From: an uncultured Collinsella sp. | GTDB taxonomy: Bacteria; Actinomycetota; Coriobacteriia; Coriobacteriales; Coriobacteriaceae | Length of the DNA: 64,000 nucleotides | NCBI GenBank assembly: GCA_900757505.1 | Contig: CAAEOE010000035.1 | Coordinates: 1-64,000, forward strand | Reading direction: 5' to 3' | Shown: positions 44,208 through 52,549 of the stretch, in pieces | How the letters are laid out: the number at the start of each line of letters is the position of its first letter | Numbering within the stretch: position 1 is the first letter of the stretch | Program-made: the position numbers and the translations under genes | Notes under the pieces: model-generated | Told to the model about the DNA's origin: nothing | The model's database searches: none | The model's input: the letters and a program-made list of their open reading frames with translations, nothing else

Positions 44208-44284
44208 GCGGCGTTACCTCAGCTGGATAGAGGGTCTGACTACGAATCAGAACGTCATAGGTTCGAATCCTATACGCCGCACCA
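44208..44284 (+). tRNA. tRNA-Arg (ACG), copy 1
   Basis: Acceptor arms GCGGCGT/ACGCCGC, anticodon stem TCTGA/TCAGA with loop CTACGAA (anticodon ACG, read as inosine-CG), T-arm AGGTTCGAATCCT, and encoded CCA. The -35 TTGACT lies at 44167-44172. The terminator at 44294-44325 carries a CGG-GCAA-CGG type stem. The sequence is identical to the second tRNA-Arg at 44633. Confidence 0.95.
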
Positions 44285-44512
44285 ATTGAACTTGAAGCCT
44301 CCGGCAACGGGGGCTTTTCTTTTTTGGAGACCAGACAGGGATTCGAACCTCGGTCGAGGCGCGAGCGTGAAGCGGACGCGGAGCGTCCGTAGCGAGCGGG
44401 CGAGCACGCCGGCAGGCGGGCGAAGCCGGCGCGGATCCGCGGAACGGATGCGCGGAATCCTATACGCCGCACCAACTGAACTTTAAAGCTCCCGGCGACG
44501 GGGGCTTTTCTT
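44265..44512 (+). repeat. tRNA-tail duplication element at tRNA-Arg copy 1
   Basis: The tRNA tail GAATCCTATACGCCGCACCA recurs exactly 190 bases downstream (44265-44285 and 44455-44475), and each copy is followed by a similar but not identical terminator. Between them lie an inverted T-arm, GGATTCGAACCT (44339-44350), the hairpin CGGACGC-GGA-GCGTCCG, a CCGGC/GCCGG stem, and a last GC-rich stem abutting the tail copy. No open frame lies inside. Confidence 0.85.
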
Positions 44513-44591
44513 ATATCGCGATGCGTCGAAGATCGCATCAAGTGGTCAAAATGAGTAAAAATCAAATTCAATAACTTTTTTTGAAAAACGC

Positions 44592-44620
44592 TTGACCTTT
44601 ATTCAGTCCATGTGCATAAT
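44592..44620 (+). promoter_or_regulatory. Promoter of tRNA-Arg copy 2
   Basis: -35 TTGACC (44592-44597) and -10 CATAAT (44615-44620), 17 bases apart. Confidence 0.78.
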
Positions 44621-44632
44621 AATCAACAAGTT

Positions 44633-44709
44633 GCGGCGTTACCTCAGCTGGATAGAGGGTCTGACTACGAATCAGAACGTCATAGGTTCGAATCCTATAC
44701 GCCGCACCA
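44633..44709 (+). tRNA. tRNA-Arg (ACG), copy 2
   Basis: Identical over its whole length to the tRNA at 44208-44284, with the same ACG anticodon and encoded CCA. The terminator lies at 44717-44746. It has its own promoter, so the pair arose by duplication of the tRNA gene rather than as one transcript. Confidence 0.95.
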
Positions 44710-44941
44710 TTTGAGATTAAAGCTCCCGGCAACGGGGGCTTTTCTTTTACGTAAACACTGCATGGATTCGAACCTCGGTCGAGGCGCGGGCGTAAAGAAA
44801 ACGCGGAGCGTTTTTAGCCCGCGGGCGAGCACGCCGGCAGGCGGGCGAAGCCGGGGCGGGTCCGCGCAGCGGGTGCGCGGAATCCTATACGCCGCACCAT
44901 TTGAGATTAAAGCTCCCGGCAACGGGGGCTTTTCTTTTACG
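44690..44941 (+). repeat. tRNA-tail duplication element at tRNA-Arg copy 2
   Basis: A perfect 62-base direct repeat (44690-44751 and 44880-44941, offset 190) spans the T-loop, acceptor 3' strand, CCA and terminator. The insert has the inverted T-arm GGATTCGAACCT (44764-44775), a nested stem GCGGGC[AAAACGC-GGA-GCGTTTT]GCCCGC, then CCGGC/GCCGG, then CCGCGC/GCGCGG. Compared with copy 1 the inner stem changed from GGACGC/GCGTCC to AAAACGC/GCGTTTT while staying paired. Confidence 0.9.
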
Positions 44942-45061
44942 CCAGCTTGAGTGCTTTCGTCCAAAGGGACGATTTCCTGTCGACTCGTGTAAGATTCCGA
45001 GTAGATGTCGCGACTTATTCGCGACCACTCCTTCTCAAGCGACCGATCAGGGTGATATTTC

Positions 45062-47503
45062 GTGGCAGAGCGTCCGACATACAAGCTCAGGTTTCTCGAT
45101 CCCAAGAAGCGCTTTCCGGCGATGCCCGAGCAGCCAGCGGGACGCTCGTATGGCGTGGTCTGGAAACTCTTTGGCGAGGATCAGCATGAATCTTGTTATG
45201 TCGTCGAATTCGTTGGCAAAAGCCATGTGTCGCTTTTGGGCTACGTAAGCGTTTCGGGTGAGGTGTACAAGGTGGACCGCCCCGTTAGCGAGGCTCCGCT
45301 GCCCAACGATCCCGACATGGAACTGGTCCTTGACGAGTCGGACTCCGGTATTGGTGAGATTATGGTGAGGGGAGCAAACGGCACGATGCGCGCGTGCGCG
45401 CGAACCGTCGGCTCTCCCGAAGGCCCCATGCGCGAGCAGTCCGACCACGAGACATGGAATTCGACCCGCTCCCTTCCTTACGGCGAGTTCATGGCATCGA
45501 TGTTCCTGCGCTACGTGATATTCGCTGACTCCGAAAATGCCATTGCGAGCACGGCGGACGCCGGCGGACTCGACGAGGGTATGCAAAATGTTATCGACAA
45601 GATCAAGCTCGTAAAGTTGCCCGAGCCGGTCGAGGTGTTTTTGGGCTTTAACACGGCACCGCTCCCTGATGCTATCGAGACGCTGCTTTACCGCGTTGAC
45701 CATGCCGAGAATCCGAGCGGTATCGAGCGCTATGCCGCCGCCCTTATGAGTGAAATTGACTTGCCCCGCTTGCGCACCATCGCCGCTAAGTCCGAGATGA
45801 GCCTGGCTCGCATCGATCGCTCAAAGCTTTTCTATCTCAATTTTGATCGTAGTCTGCTGGAGCAGGACGAAATTGACACGCTGCTCGCCATCGAGTGCCG
45901 TCTCAACCGCCTCTCCGGCATCCTTGAGCGCATCGGGGCTGGATTGGTCCCCGCGGCCTCGTCGCCGAGCCTTGAGGGCTGCGCGCTCTTCGATGCGTGG
46001 CATATCGCTAAGACGACCAACGATGTTCCCCGACTGCTCGATACGGCCTCGAGCGATAACCCGTGGGGCGAACCGGGTACGGTGGCTTGCCAACCGGGCG
46101 GTGAGTGGGATGTGCGTACCCGCTTCGCGCGTATTGTCGAGGCGCTTAACGTGGTCACGCGGCTCGACTATACCTATCGGGCAAACGTTGCCGAGGGGAT
46201 TATGCTCGTTCGGTTTGGGCAGTCTGTCGTTGATGCCATGCCGCAACGTGAATACGACGCTCAAGATGACGCCTGGCACGAGCTGGACGAGGACACGCGC
46301 ACGATCTGGGCCGCGGAGCACGATGCGCGCGTGGCGCTCACGCTTGCGGCAGCGTGTTTTGCCGCGGGCACCTGCATCACGCGCTGCTATGTGCAGATTG
46401 CTGCTCCCGACAGTGAGCAGGGCGAGCGCGTTGTTGCAACGTATTTCTTTGGGCGCGCGGCCTATCTGGCCGATTGCGTGCCTGTCGCCAAGGATCTTGA
46501 GAGTATAGACATGGACGATATGCCGTGCAAGCGTGTGCTTGAGGCATATGAGTCAACCGCTCCGGAGACGATTGAACCTGCGGAGGTTCATGCTCGTCCG
46601 CGTGATGACCATCGCATGCTGCCGCCGGCGCTGCGCGATCTGCTGCTTGCCGATACGGCTGACGAGCTGGAGGTCATGGAAGAGGACGACGACCCATACG
46701 TGGCCCGTGTTGTTGAATTGCGCGAGCAGGCAAAAGTCGACCGTACAGGTGCTTTTGAAGGCTTTTCCCGTCTTGTTGAGGAGTTGGAGGCTAAGTGCGC
46801 CGTCGCCGAGCTTTTGGCGACAGGTCCGGTTCAAACGCAGTTTTGCGATAACCAGCTGGTGCGCATGGTGCTACCGGTGTTGGAAGAAGACCGCTCTGTG
46901 CGAATCCTTCGTGCGCCCGATGCGCTGTACTTTGCCCAGCACGAGATCTGCAGCTTTTACGCCGAGCAAGAGGACTTTGAACGAGCACTGCCCGAGGTGC
47001 GCCATCTTTACGATCTGGCGCGCTCGTCCATGCAGTCGCACTTTGCGCTCATCAACGTGCTTGCGCGTCTGGAGCGCTTTGACGAGATTATCGAGGTGGC
47101 GCGCCACGGCCTACGTATTGCCAGCGATCGTTCTGCAATCGGCTACCTGTTCTATCGCTTGGCGTTTGCCTATTGGAATTGCGATCAGCTCGACCTGGCG
47201 CTGGCTTGTTACCGTCTGGTGCCGCGCGGCGAGGAGTCGGGCAGCAGCGCGCTGGAAGAAATGCAGGGCCTTATGAACGAGATGGGCGTCAGCGAGCCTC
47301 CGACGTTCGAGGAAGCGGTCGAGACCATCCATAAGGCTGGACTAGAGCTGCCGCCAGTGTCCGCCGTGACGAATCAGCTGGCAGATGCCGCTGTGCAACT
47401 GGTCGACAACGGTTTCTTTTTCCTGGCGCGCGGTTGTATCTTCCAAATGTGGCGCACCATGGGCAACGACGAGCTCGGCTCCCTCAACCGCTCGCTGGGG
47501 TAG
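45062..47503 (+). CDS. Large hypothetical protein with TPR-like C-terminal region
   Basis: An 813-residue soluble protein I do not recognise. It has no signal peptide or membrane helix. The N-terminal 100 residues look beta-rich (YKLRFLDPKKRFP...YVVEFVGKSHVSLLGYVSV). The C-terminal part (about 620-760) has helical repeats resembling TPR units: YFAQHEICSFYAEQEDFERALPEVRHL, then ALINVLARLERFDEIIEVARHGL, then YRLAFAYWNCDQLDLALACYRLV. Possibly a scaffold. GTG at 45062 has a weak upstream AGGGTGAT. It lies between two tRNA-tail elements. Confidence 0.65.
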   Translation: MAERPTYKLRFLDPKKRFPAMPEQPAGRSYGVVWKLFGEDQHESCYVVEFVGKSHVSLLGYVSVSGEVYKVDRPVSEAPLPNDPDMELVLDESDSGIGEIMVRGANGTMRACARTVGSPEGPMREQSDHETWNSTRSLPYGEFMASMFLRYVIFADSENAIASTADAGGLDEGMQNVIDKIKLVKLPEPVEVFLGFNTAPLPDAIETLLYRVDHAENPSGIERYAAALMSEIDLPRLRTIAAKSEMSLARIDRSKLFYLNFDRSLLEQDEIDTLLAIECRLNRLSGILERIGAGLVPAASSPSLEGCALFDAWHIAKTTNDVPRLLDTASSDNPWGEPGTVACQPGGEWDVRTRFARIVEALNVVTRLDYTYRANVAEGIMLVRFGQSVVDAMPQREYDAQDDAWHELDEDTRTIWAAEHDARVALTLAAACFAAGTCITRCYVQIAAPDSEQGERVVATYFFGRAAYLADCVPVAKDLESIDMDDMPCKRVLEAYESTAPETIEPAEVHARPRDDHRMLPPALRDLLLADTADELEVMEEDDDPYVARVVELREQAKVDRTGAFEGFSRLVEELEAKCAVAELLATGPVQTQFCDNQLVRMVLPVLEEDRSVRILRAPDALYFAQHEICSFYAEQEDFERALPEVRHLYDLARSSMQSHFALINVLARLERFDEIIEVARHGLRIASDRSAIGYLFYRLAFAYWNCDQLDLALACYRLVPRGEESGSSALEEMQGLMNEMGVSEPPTFEEAVETIHKAGLELPPVSAVTNQLADAAVQLVDNGFFFLARGCIFQMWRTMGNDELGSLNRSLG

Positions 47504-47552
47504 GCGAAGCTTTCAAGAAGGAAAGGCTGCTAGGCAATTAGAAAATTCCCTC

Positions 47553-47581
47553 TTGCCCAACTTCGACTATTTGGTTACTAT
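47553..47581 (+). promoter_or_regulatory. tRNA-Ser promoter
   Basis: -35 TTGCCC (47553-47558) and -10 TACTAT (47576-47581), 17 bases apart, 14 bases before the tRNA. Confidence 0.65.
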
Positions 47582-47595
47582 AGAACGGCTGTTAC

Positions 47596-47686
47596 GGAGA
47601 GCTGACCGAGAGGCCGAAGGTGCTCGCCTGCTAAGCGAGTATGCCCCAAAAGGGCATCTGGGGTTCGAATCCCCAGCTCTCCGCCA
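47596..47686 (+). tRNA. tRNA-Ser (GCT)
   Basis: A class II tRNA with acceptor arms GGAGAGC/GCTCTCC, anticodon stem CTCGC/GCGAG and loop CTGCTAA (anticodon GCT). A long variable arm has GCCCCAAAAGGGC, and the T-arm is GGGGTTCGAATCCCC. CCA is encoded. The terminator lies at 47698-47726. Confidence 0.95.
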
Positions 47687-47918
47687 GTACGAATTTGAAG
47701 AAGGGTCCCATTTGGGGCCCTTTTTATTATCAAGAATGGCGGCTGGGGATTCGAACCCGAGAGGGCACGGGCGTTAAGCAAACGCGAAAGCGTTTGTAGC
47801 CCGTGGGCGAAAAGCCGCCAGGCTTTGAAGCCGGAGGGCATGCGCAGCATGCCCGGACATCCCCAGCTCTCCGCCAGTAAGACTTTAAAGAAGGGTTCCG
47901 AAAGGGACCCTTTTTTAG
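47669..47918 (+). repeat. tRNA-tail duplication element at tRNA-Ser
   Basis: The tail ATCCCCAGCTCTCCGCCAGTA occurs at 47669-47689 and again at 47859-47879 (offset 190), each followed by a related terminator. The insert starts with an inverted, slightly deleted copy of the tRNA-Ser 3' end (about 47735-47758; reverse complement GGGTTCGAATCCCCAGC then CGCCA). It continues with a nested stem CACGGGC[CAAACGC-GAAA-GCGTTTG]GCCCGTG, AAAGCC/GGCTTT, and GGGCATGC-GCA-GCATGCCC. Confidence 0.87.
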
Positions 47919-47930
47919 TTGAACCACGTT

Positions 47931-47986
47931 AGCTGGGGATTCGAACCCTCAAAAAAAGGAGGCATCCTTTCGGACGCCTCCTTTCA
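47931..47986 (-). terminator. dacA terminator fused to another inverted tRNA-Ser T-arm
   Basis: On the minus strand GGAGGCGTCC-GAAA-GGATGCCTCC then TTTTTTT forms a clear terminator for the D,D-carboxypeptidase gene. The T-run is directly followed on that strand by GAGGGTTCGAATCCCCAGC (47949-47931), a third tRNA-Ser T-arm fragment, inverted relative to the tRNA and beyond the second tail copy. Confidence 0.8.
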
Positions 47987-48008
47987 GTGGACTTATTATT
48001 CTTGCGCC

Positions 48009-49349
48009 CTACACCTCGGGCGCCTTGGCGACGGTCTCGCTTTCTGCCGTGAGTGGGCGGTTGTCGATGCGACGGCCCAAGCGATCGAGCTTCACGAGCA
48101 GCCATTCAATGGGATTCGGCCCTGCGCCTTCCTCGTCGGCAACCAGGTCCATGACGGCGATCTTGGTGCCGTCCTGCTTGAGCGTGACGCTGCCCACCTT
48201 GTCGCCCACATGCACCGTGCCCGAAAGATCGTCGTAGCTAACCTTTTCGGTCACCTCGCCGGCAAGGGAAAACACGGTCGCTTGCGCCGTGGGATCGGCG
48301 AGTGTGGCGTCGATCGTCTTATCCGTCCAGTCGGTTTGACCAATGCGCGCCATAAGCGGGTTGCCGTTGGCGGTCTTTTCCTGTGTGTTGGCGATTGCGA
48401 CCGTCACCTTGTGACCGTAGTACCAATTGGCAAGGGTTGCGGTATCGGTAAAGCGCTGGTCGGTGGTGGTGGAGTTCAAAACGACGGTGTAGATCTCGTC
48501 GCCGTCTCGGTTGTAGGCGCTCGTAAAGCAATAGCCCGCGTCGTCGGTGGTGCCGGTCTTGCCACCGATGTTGCCATCTTGGCCCAGCAAATAGTTATGC
48601 GTGTCCATGGAATGCGAATGGTCGGTGCCGTCGGCGCCCGTGACCTCGATCCAGGAATCCTCGCTCGCTACGACCTCGCGGATCGTGTCGTTTTTCATGG
48701 CCTCCTGCATCATCAGCGCTACGTCGTGTGCGGTTGAGTGCATATCGCCAGCCCACTCATCAAAGTCCAGACCATGCGGGTTTTCAAAAAGCGTACCGGT
48801 GCAGCCGAGCTTCTTAGCGCGCTCGTTCATGGCCTTCACAAAGGTTGCCTCGGCGTCTTTGGTCTTAGGGTCGATCTTCTTGCCCACATATTCGGCGAGC
48901 ACGATGGCGGCGTCGTTGCCCGAGGGAATCATCAGGCCGCGCAGTGCCTGCTTCACGGTGAGCTCGTCGCCTTCGAGTAGGCCGGCTGTTGAATTGCCCA
49001 CGGTGGCTGCGGCGTTGCTCACCGTGGCCTTCTCGTCCATCTTGCAATTCTCGACGGTTAGGATTGCGGTCATGACCTTGGTGATCGAGGCAATCTTGAC
49101 CTGCTCATCGGCGCCGCGGGCATAGTAGACGGTGCCGTCTTTGCCCATGACGAGGGCATTGGTCGCATCGATATCGGGCAGGTTTTCGGCCGTGATGCCG
49201 CGCGCATCGGCGGTTTTGCCGCAAACATTGTCGGTCGTGAGTACTTGGGCGCCGGCGACGGTGGGCACGCCAGCGGCAAGGGCGATAGCGCAGACAAAGC
49301 CGGCGGCAAGCTGGGCTGAGCGCTTTGCAAAAGAGGTGAGGGACTTCAC
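48009..49349 (-). CDS. dacA: D-alanyl-D-alanine carboxypeptidase (PBP5/6-like)
   Basis: Trims the terminal D-Ala of peptidoglycan stem peptides outside the cell; about 446 residues. A signal peptide (AKRSAQLAAGFVCAIALAAGVPTVAGA) is followed by the transpeptidase fold with SxxK as SITK (Ser near residue 86), the SGN motif in MIPSGNDA (near 140) and KTG in IGGKTGTTDDAG (near 262). The C-terminal part resembles the PBP5 beta domain, but no final membrane helix is obvious. GTG at 49349 is chosen because a -10 (TATACT, 49394-49389) lies just upstream; ATG 49418 is an alternative. Confidence 0.9.
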   Translation of the reverse strand: MKSLTSFAKRSAQLAAGFVCAIALAAGVPTVAGAQVLTTDNVCGKTADARGITAENLPDIDATNALVMGKDGTVYYARGADEQVKIASITKVMTAILTVENCKMDEKATVSNAAATVGNSTAGLLEGDELTVKQALRGLMIPSGNDAAIVLAEYVGKKIDPKTKDAEATFVKAMNERAKKLGCTGTLFENPHGLDFDEWAGDMHSTAHDVALMMQEAMKNDTIREVVASEDSWIEVTGADGTDHSHSMDTHNYLLGQDGNIGGKTGTTDDAGYCFTSAYNRDGDEIYTVVLNSTTTDQRFTDTATLANWYYGHKVTVAIANTQEKTANGNPLMARIGQTDWTDKTIDATLADPTAQATVFSLAGEVTEKVSYDDLSGTVHVGDKVGSVTLKQDGTKIAVMDLVADEEGAGPNPIEWLLVKLDRLGRRIDNRPLTAESETVAKAPEV

Positions 49350-49546
49350 GGATTTCGCTTTCGACGGGATGGTCTCTTCTGGAACTAGAGTATATCGTTT
49401 GCCGGCGTCGGCGATCATCGCGTGCGTGCGTGGCCCACATCCGCGCCCGAACGGGCACAAGGGTGCTTAAGGCCGACTTAATCACCCACGCTTGTTGTGT
49501 GTGGCATGCGCCCCCTCGGGCATAATGGAGCGCGAGAGGAGCACGC

Positions 49547-50242
49547 ATGAACGAGCGCATTTTGGTAGTTGATGACGAAAAGGCCATCGCCGACTTGGTT
49601 GGTATCTACCTTACAAAAGAAGGCTTTGACGTACAGGTCGCCTATAGCGGGGCCGATGCTGCCAAGGCAATCTTGGAGCAGGAGTTCGATCTGGCGCTGC
49701 TGGATGTCATGCTGCCCGATATCGATGGGCTTGAGTTGCTGCGCACGATCCGTTCCAGCCATACCTATCCCGTGATCATGCTGACGGCGCGCGATGCCCA
49801 GCAAGACAAGATCGAGGGCCTTTCGCTTGGCGCGGACGATTACGTGGTTAAGCCGTTCCGCCCGCTGGAGCTCATCGCGCGCGTGCACGCTCAGCTTCGT
49901 CGCTACACCAGCTACGGTAGCCGTGCGCAGGCGGCCGAGTCGCCGACCATCCAGTTCGACGGCCTAGAGATCAACCGCGATGCCCGTTCCGTAACGGTGG
50001 ACGGTGCGCCGGTTCGCCTCATGCCCATCGAGTATTCCATCTTGCTGTATCTGGTCGAGCATCGCGGCAGTGTGGTGGCCGTGGAGGATCTGTTCCGCGC
50101 GGTGTGGAACGAGGATTTTATGCCCGGCTCCAACAATACGGTGATGGTGCACATTCGCCACCTGCGCGAAAAGATCGGTGACGACGCTCAAAAGCCGCGC
50201 TTTATCAAAAACGTCTGGGGCGTCGGCTACATAATCGAATAA
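49547..50242 (+). CDS. OmpR/PhoB-family response regulator
   Basis: A 231-residue transcription factor. The receiver domain has the phospho-acceptor Asp near residue 53 (LALLDVMLPD), Thr in MLTARD and Lys in VVKPF. The C-terminal winged helix (LEINRDARSVTVDG...NVWGVGYIIE) is OmpR-type and close to VanR-like regulators. AGAGGAG precedes the ATG. It is paired with the kinase gene 25 bases downstream. Confidence 0.93.
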   Translation: MNERILVVDDEKAIADLVGIYLTKEGFDVQVAYSGADAAKAILEQEFDLALLDVMLPDIDGLELLRTIRSSHTYPVIMLTARDAQQDKIEGLSLGADDYVVKPFRPLELIARVHAQLRRYTSYGSRAQAAESPTIQFDGLEINRDARSVTVDGAPVRLMPIEYSILLYLVEHRGSVVAVEDLFRAVWNEDFMPGSNNTVMVHIRHLREKIGDDAQKPRFIKNVWGVGYIIE

Positions 50243-50267
50243 CGCCTTTGATGGTGGGGAAGTGGAT

Positions 50268-51506
50268 ATGACAAAAGACGATAGGCAGGCATTCGAGGTG
50301 CCCGATCGACTCTTTGAATACGTGAGGTCGGTCGTCGACAACCGCGCGCTTGCAACGGTGCTGCTCTTTTTGCTGAGCCTGCTGCTGATTGGCATCGATA
50401 ACATCGCTGGAATCTTGGCGGTGCTGCTTGTCGGCTTTTTGCTGATCGATCGATTTGAAATCGTACGCCGCTGCGTGGTGATTGGCGGTGCCGCGTGGGC
50501 CATGACGTTGGCGATTGGCGCCATGGCACTCGGCGGCATCGAAGGGCCGGTGCTGTTCGATGCCGGCTTTGTATTCAACATGCTTGGCTTTGTGCTGGCG
50601 CTTGCCGTGTGCGTGCTGTTCTTTTGCGGCCGCGCCCTGTACTGCCAGGGCTACGAGCAGGGCGAGCAGCATGCCGATTGTGTGCTGGCCGCTCGTATTC
50701 AAGATTGCCTGATCGATCACCCCGACACCTGGGACAACATCGACGGCGACTTCCTGGAGGTCGAGGGCGCACTCAACCGTGTGCGCGATCGCGAGCGCAA
50801 GGTGCAGCAGGCCTTGCGTGACGAGTCTCATCGCAAGGACGATCTGGTCACGTACTTGGCACATGACCTACGCACCCCGCTTGCCAGTGTGGTGGGCTAT
50901 CTTTCGCTGCTGCAAGAGGCTCCCGAGCTGCCGGTTGAGCAACGTGCACACTTTACGGGCGTGGCGCTCGACAAGGCGCACCGGCTCGATGCGCTCATCG
51001 AAGAGTTCTTCGATATCACGCGCTTTGACTTCCACGATATCGTGCTCACGCGCGGCTATGTTGATCTGGGGTTGCTGCTGGCTCAGGTGGCTGACGAGTT
51101 CTATCCCATCCTCAACGAGCAGCATAAGGAAGCCCAGGTTGATATTCGCGAGGACCTGACGGTGCTCGTGGATGGCGATAAGATGGCCCGCGTGTTCAAC
51201 AACATCATGAAAAATGCCGTCGCCTATAGCTATGAGGGCTCGACTATCATGATTGAGGCCAGGCGCCAAGACGATGGCGGCGTGCGCGTGCGCTTTATCA
51301 ATCAGGGCGATCCTATCCCTGCGGCTAAGCTCAAGGTGATCTTTGAGAAGTTCTATCGCCTGGATGCGGCGCGTGCGACCAATCGCGGTGGTGCCGGTTT
51401 GGGCCTTGCTATTGCCAAGGAGATCATCGCGGCACACGGCGGTACCGTTGCATGTGAATCGACGCCCGAACACACGATATTCACCATCGAGCTGCCCGCC
51501 GCATAG
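50268..51506 (+). CDS. Membrane sensor histidine kinase (VanS-like)
   Basis: Partner of the upstream regulator, 412 residues. Three to four N-terminal membrane helices (ALATVLLFLLSLLLIGIDNIAGIL and following) form a compact sensor without a large outside domain. The phospho-acceptor His lies near residue 199 in LAHDLRTPLASVVGYLSLLQ, and the ATPase has NNIMKNAVAYS, and GGAGLGLAIAKEI. ATG 50268 has GGGGA 7 bases upstream. The signal sensed is unknown. Confidence 0.92.
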   Translation: MTKDDRQAFEVPDRLFEYVRSVVDNRALATVLLFLLSLLLIGIDNIAGILAVLLVGFLLIDRFEIVRRCVVIGGAAWAMTLAIGAMALGGIEGPVLFDAGFVFNMLGFVLALAVCVLFFCGRALYCQGYEQGEQHADCVLAARIQDCLIDHPDTWDNIDGDFLEVEGALNRVRDRERKVQQALRDESHRKDDLVTYLAHDLRTPLASVVGYLSLLQEAPELPVEQRAHFTGVALDKAHRLDALIEEFFDITRFDFHDIVLTRGYVDLGLLLAQVADEFYPILNEQHKEAQVDIREDLTVLVDGDKMARVFNNIMKNAVAYSYEGSTIMIEARRQDDGGVRVRFINQGDPIPAAKLKVIFEKFYRLDAARATNRGGAGLGLAIAKEIIAAHGGTVACESTPEHTIFTIELPAA

Positions 51507-51609
51507 CTAGCGTGCCCTTACAAACACTTGACAATGTGCTCACGTGCGTATGAGCCGCGATTCCTACTATCGATACTGCTGAATTGATATCGATATGGAG
51601 GTGTGCGGT

Positions 51610-52485
51610 ATGACGGCTGCTGCGGCTGTGGAGCCCACGGAGCTTGAAGAACTCATGGAAGCGCAGGCCGAGGCCGCGCATGAGCGCGAGGTTGGGGATG
51701 CGACTCGCCCCACGGCAGAGGATCTTGCCGCCTCGCCGACGCGCATCGACGTCGAGGGCCTCGACCTGTTCTATGGCGACCACCATGCGCTCAAGGACGT
51801 GAATATCAAGATCCGCGACAAGCAGATCACCTCGTTCATCGGGCCTTCGGGCTGCGGAAAGTCTACGTTGCTGCGCTGCTTTAACCGCATGAACGACGGC
51901 ATCAAGGATTGCCGCATCGAGGGCAAGATTGCGCTCGATGGTCAAGATATCCTGGGCGATTACGACATCTGCCGTTTGCGCCAGCGCGTGGGCATGGTGT
52001 TCCAGCGCCCCAACCCGTTTCCCATGAGCATTTATGACAACGTCGCGTACGGCCCCCGTGGCATGGGCGTGCGCGATCGCGCCGTGCTGGATGAGCTGGT
52101 CGAGGATTCCCTTCGTCGAGCCGCTCTGTGGGATGAGGTCAAGGACAAGCTCAAGGAGTCGGGCCTGGGCCTTTCGGGCGGGCAGCAGCAGCGCCTGTGC
52201 ATCGCCCGCGCGCTTGCCGTGCAACCCGACATCCTGCTGATGGATGAGCCCACGAGCGCCCTCGACCCCGTGTCGACGCTGGTGGTGGAGCAGCTTGCCT
52301 GCGAGCTCAAGGAGACCTGCACGTTGGTGGTCGTTACGCACAATATGCAGCAGGCGGCGCGCATCTCCGACTCGGTCGCGTTTTTCTTGCTGGGCGAGCT
52401 GGTGGAGCACGCGCCCACCGCTCAGCTCTTCAAAAAACCGACCGATTCGCGCACAGCGGATTATTTGACGGGACGTTTTGGCTGA
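51610..52485 (+). CDS. pstB: Phosphate ABC transporter ATP-binding protein
   Basis: ATPase of the high-affinity phosphate importer, 291 residues. After a 35-residue acidic N-terminal extension come [19 protein letters not shown], Walker [13 protein letters not shown] (about residue 78), the PstB marker [19 protein letters not shown], signature [17 protein letters not shown] and Walker [18 protein letters not shown] lies 8 bases before ATG 51610. The other pst genes (pstS, pstC, pstA) are not in this window. It lies between two two-component systems and 64 bases before the second. Confidence 0.93.
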   Translation: MTAAAAVEPTELEELMEAQAEAAHEREVGDATRPTAEDLAASPTRIDVEGLDLFYGDHHALKDVNIKIRDKQITSFIGPSGCGKSTLLRCFNRMNDGIKDCRIEGKIALDGQDILGDYDICRLRQRVGMVFQRPNPFPMSIYDNVAYGPRGMGVRDRAVLDELVEDSLRRAALWDEVKDKLKESGLGLSGGQQQRLCIARALAVQPDILLMDEPTSALDPVSTLVVEQLACELKETCTLVVVTHNMQQAARISDSVAFFLLGELVEHAPTAQLFKKPTDSRTADYLTGRFG

Positions 52486-52549
52486 TACCATCTCGTAAAG
52501 GTACCTTTAGGGTTAAGATGCGGTCATGCCGGCCGCAAAGGGGTTCAAC

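Noticed and set aside
44208..47918. Attachment sites of a prophage or integrative island at the tRNA genes
   Set aside because: The duplicated tails enclose only about 120-130 bases with no integrase or cargo, and four loci show the same structure.
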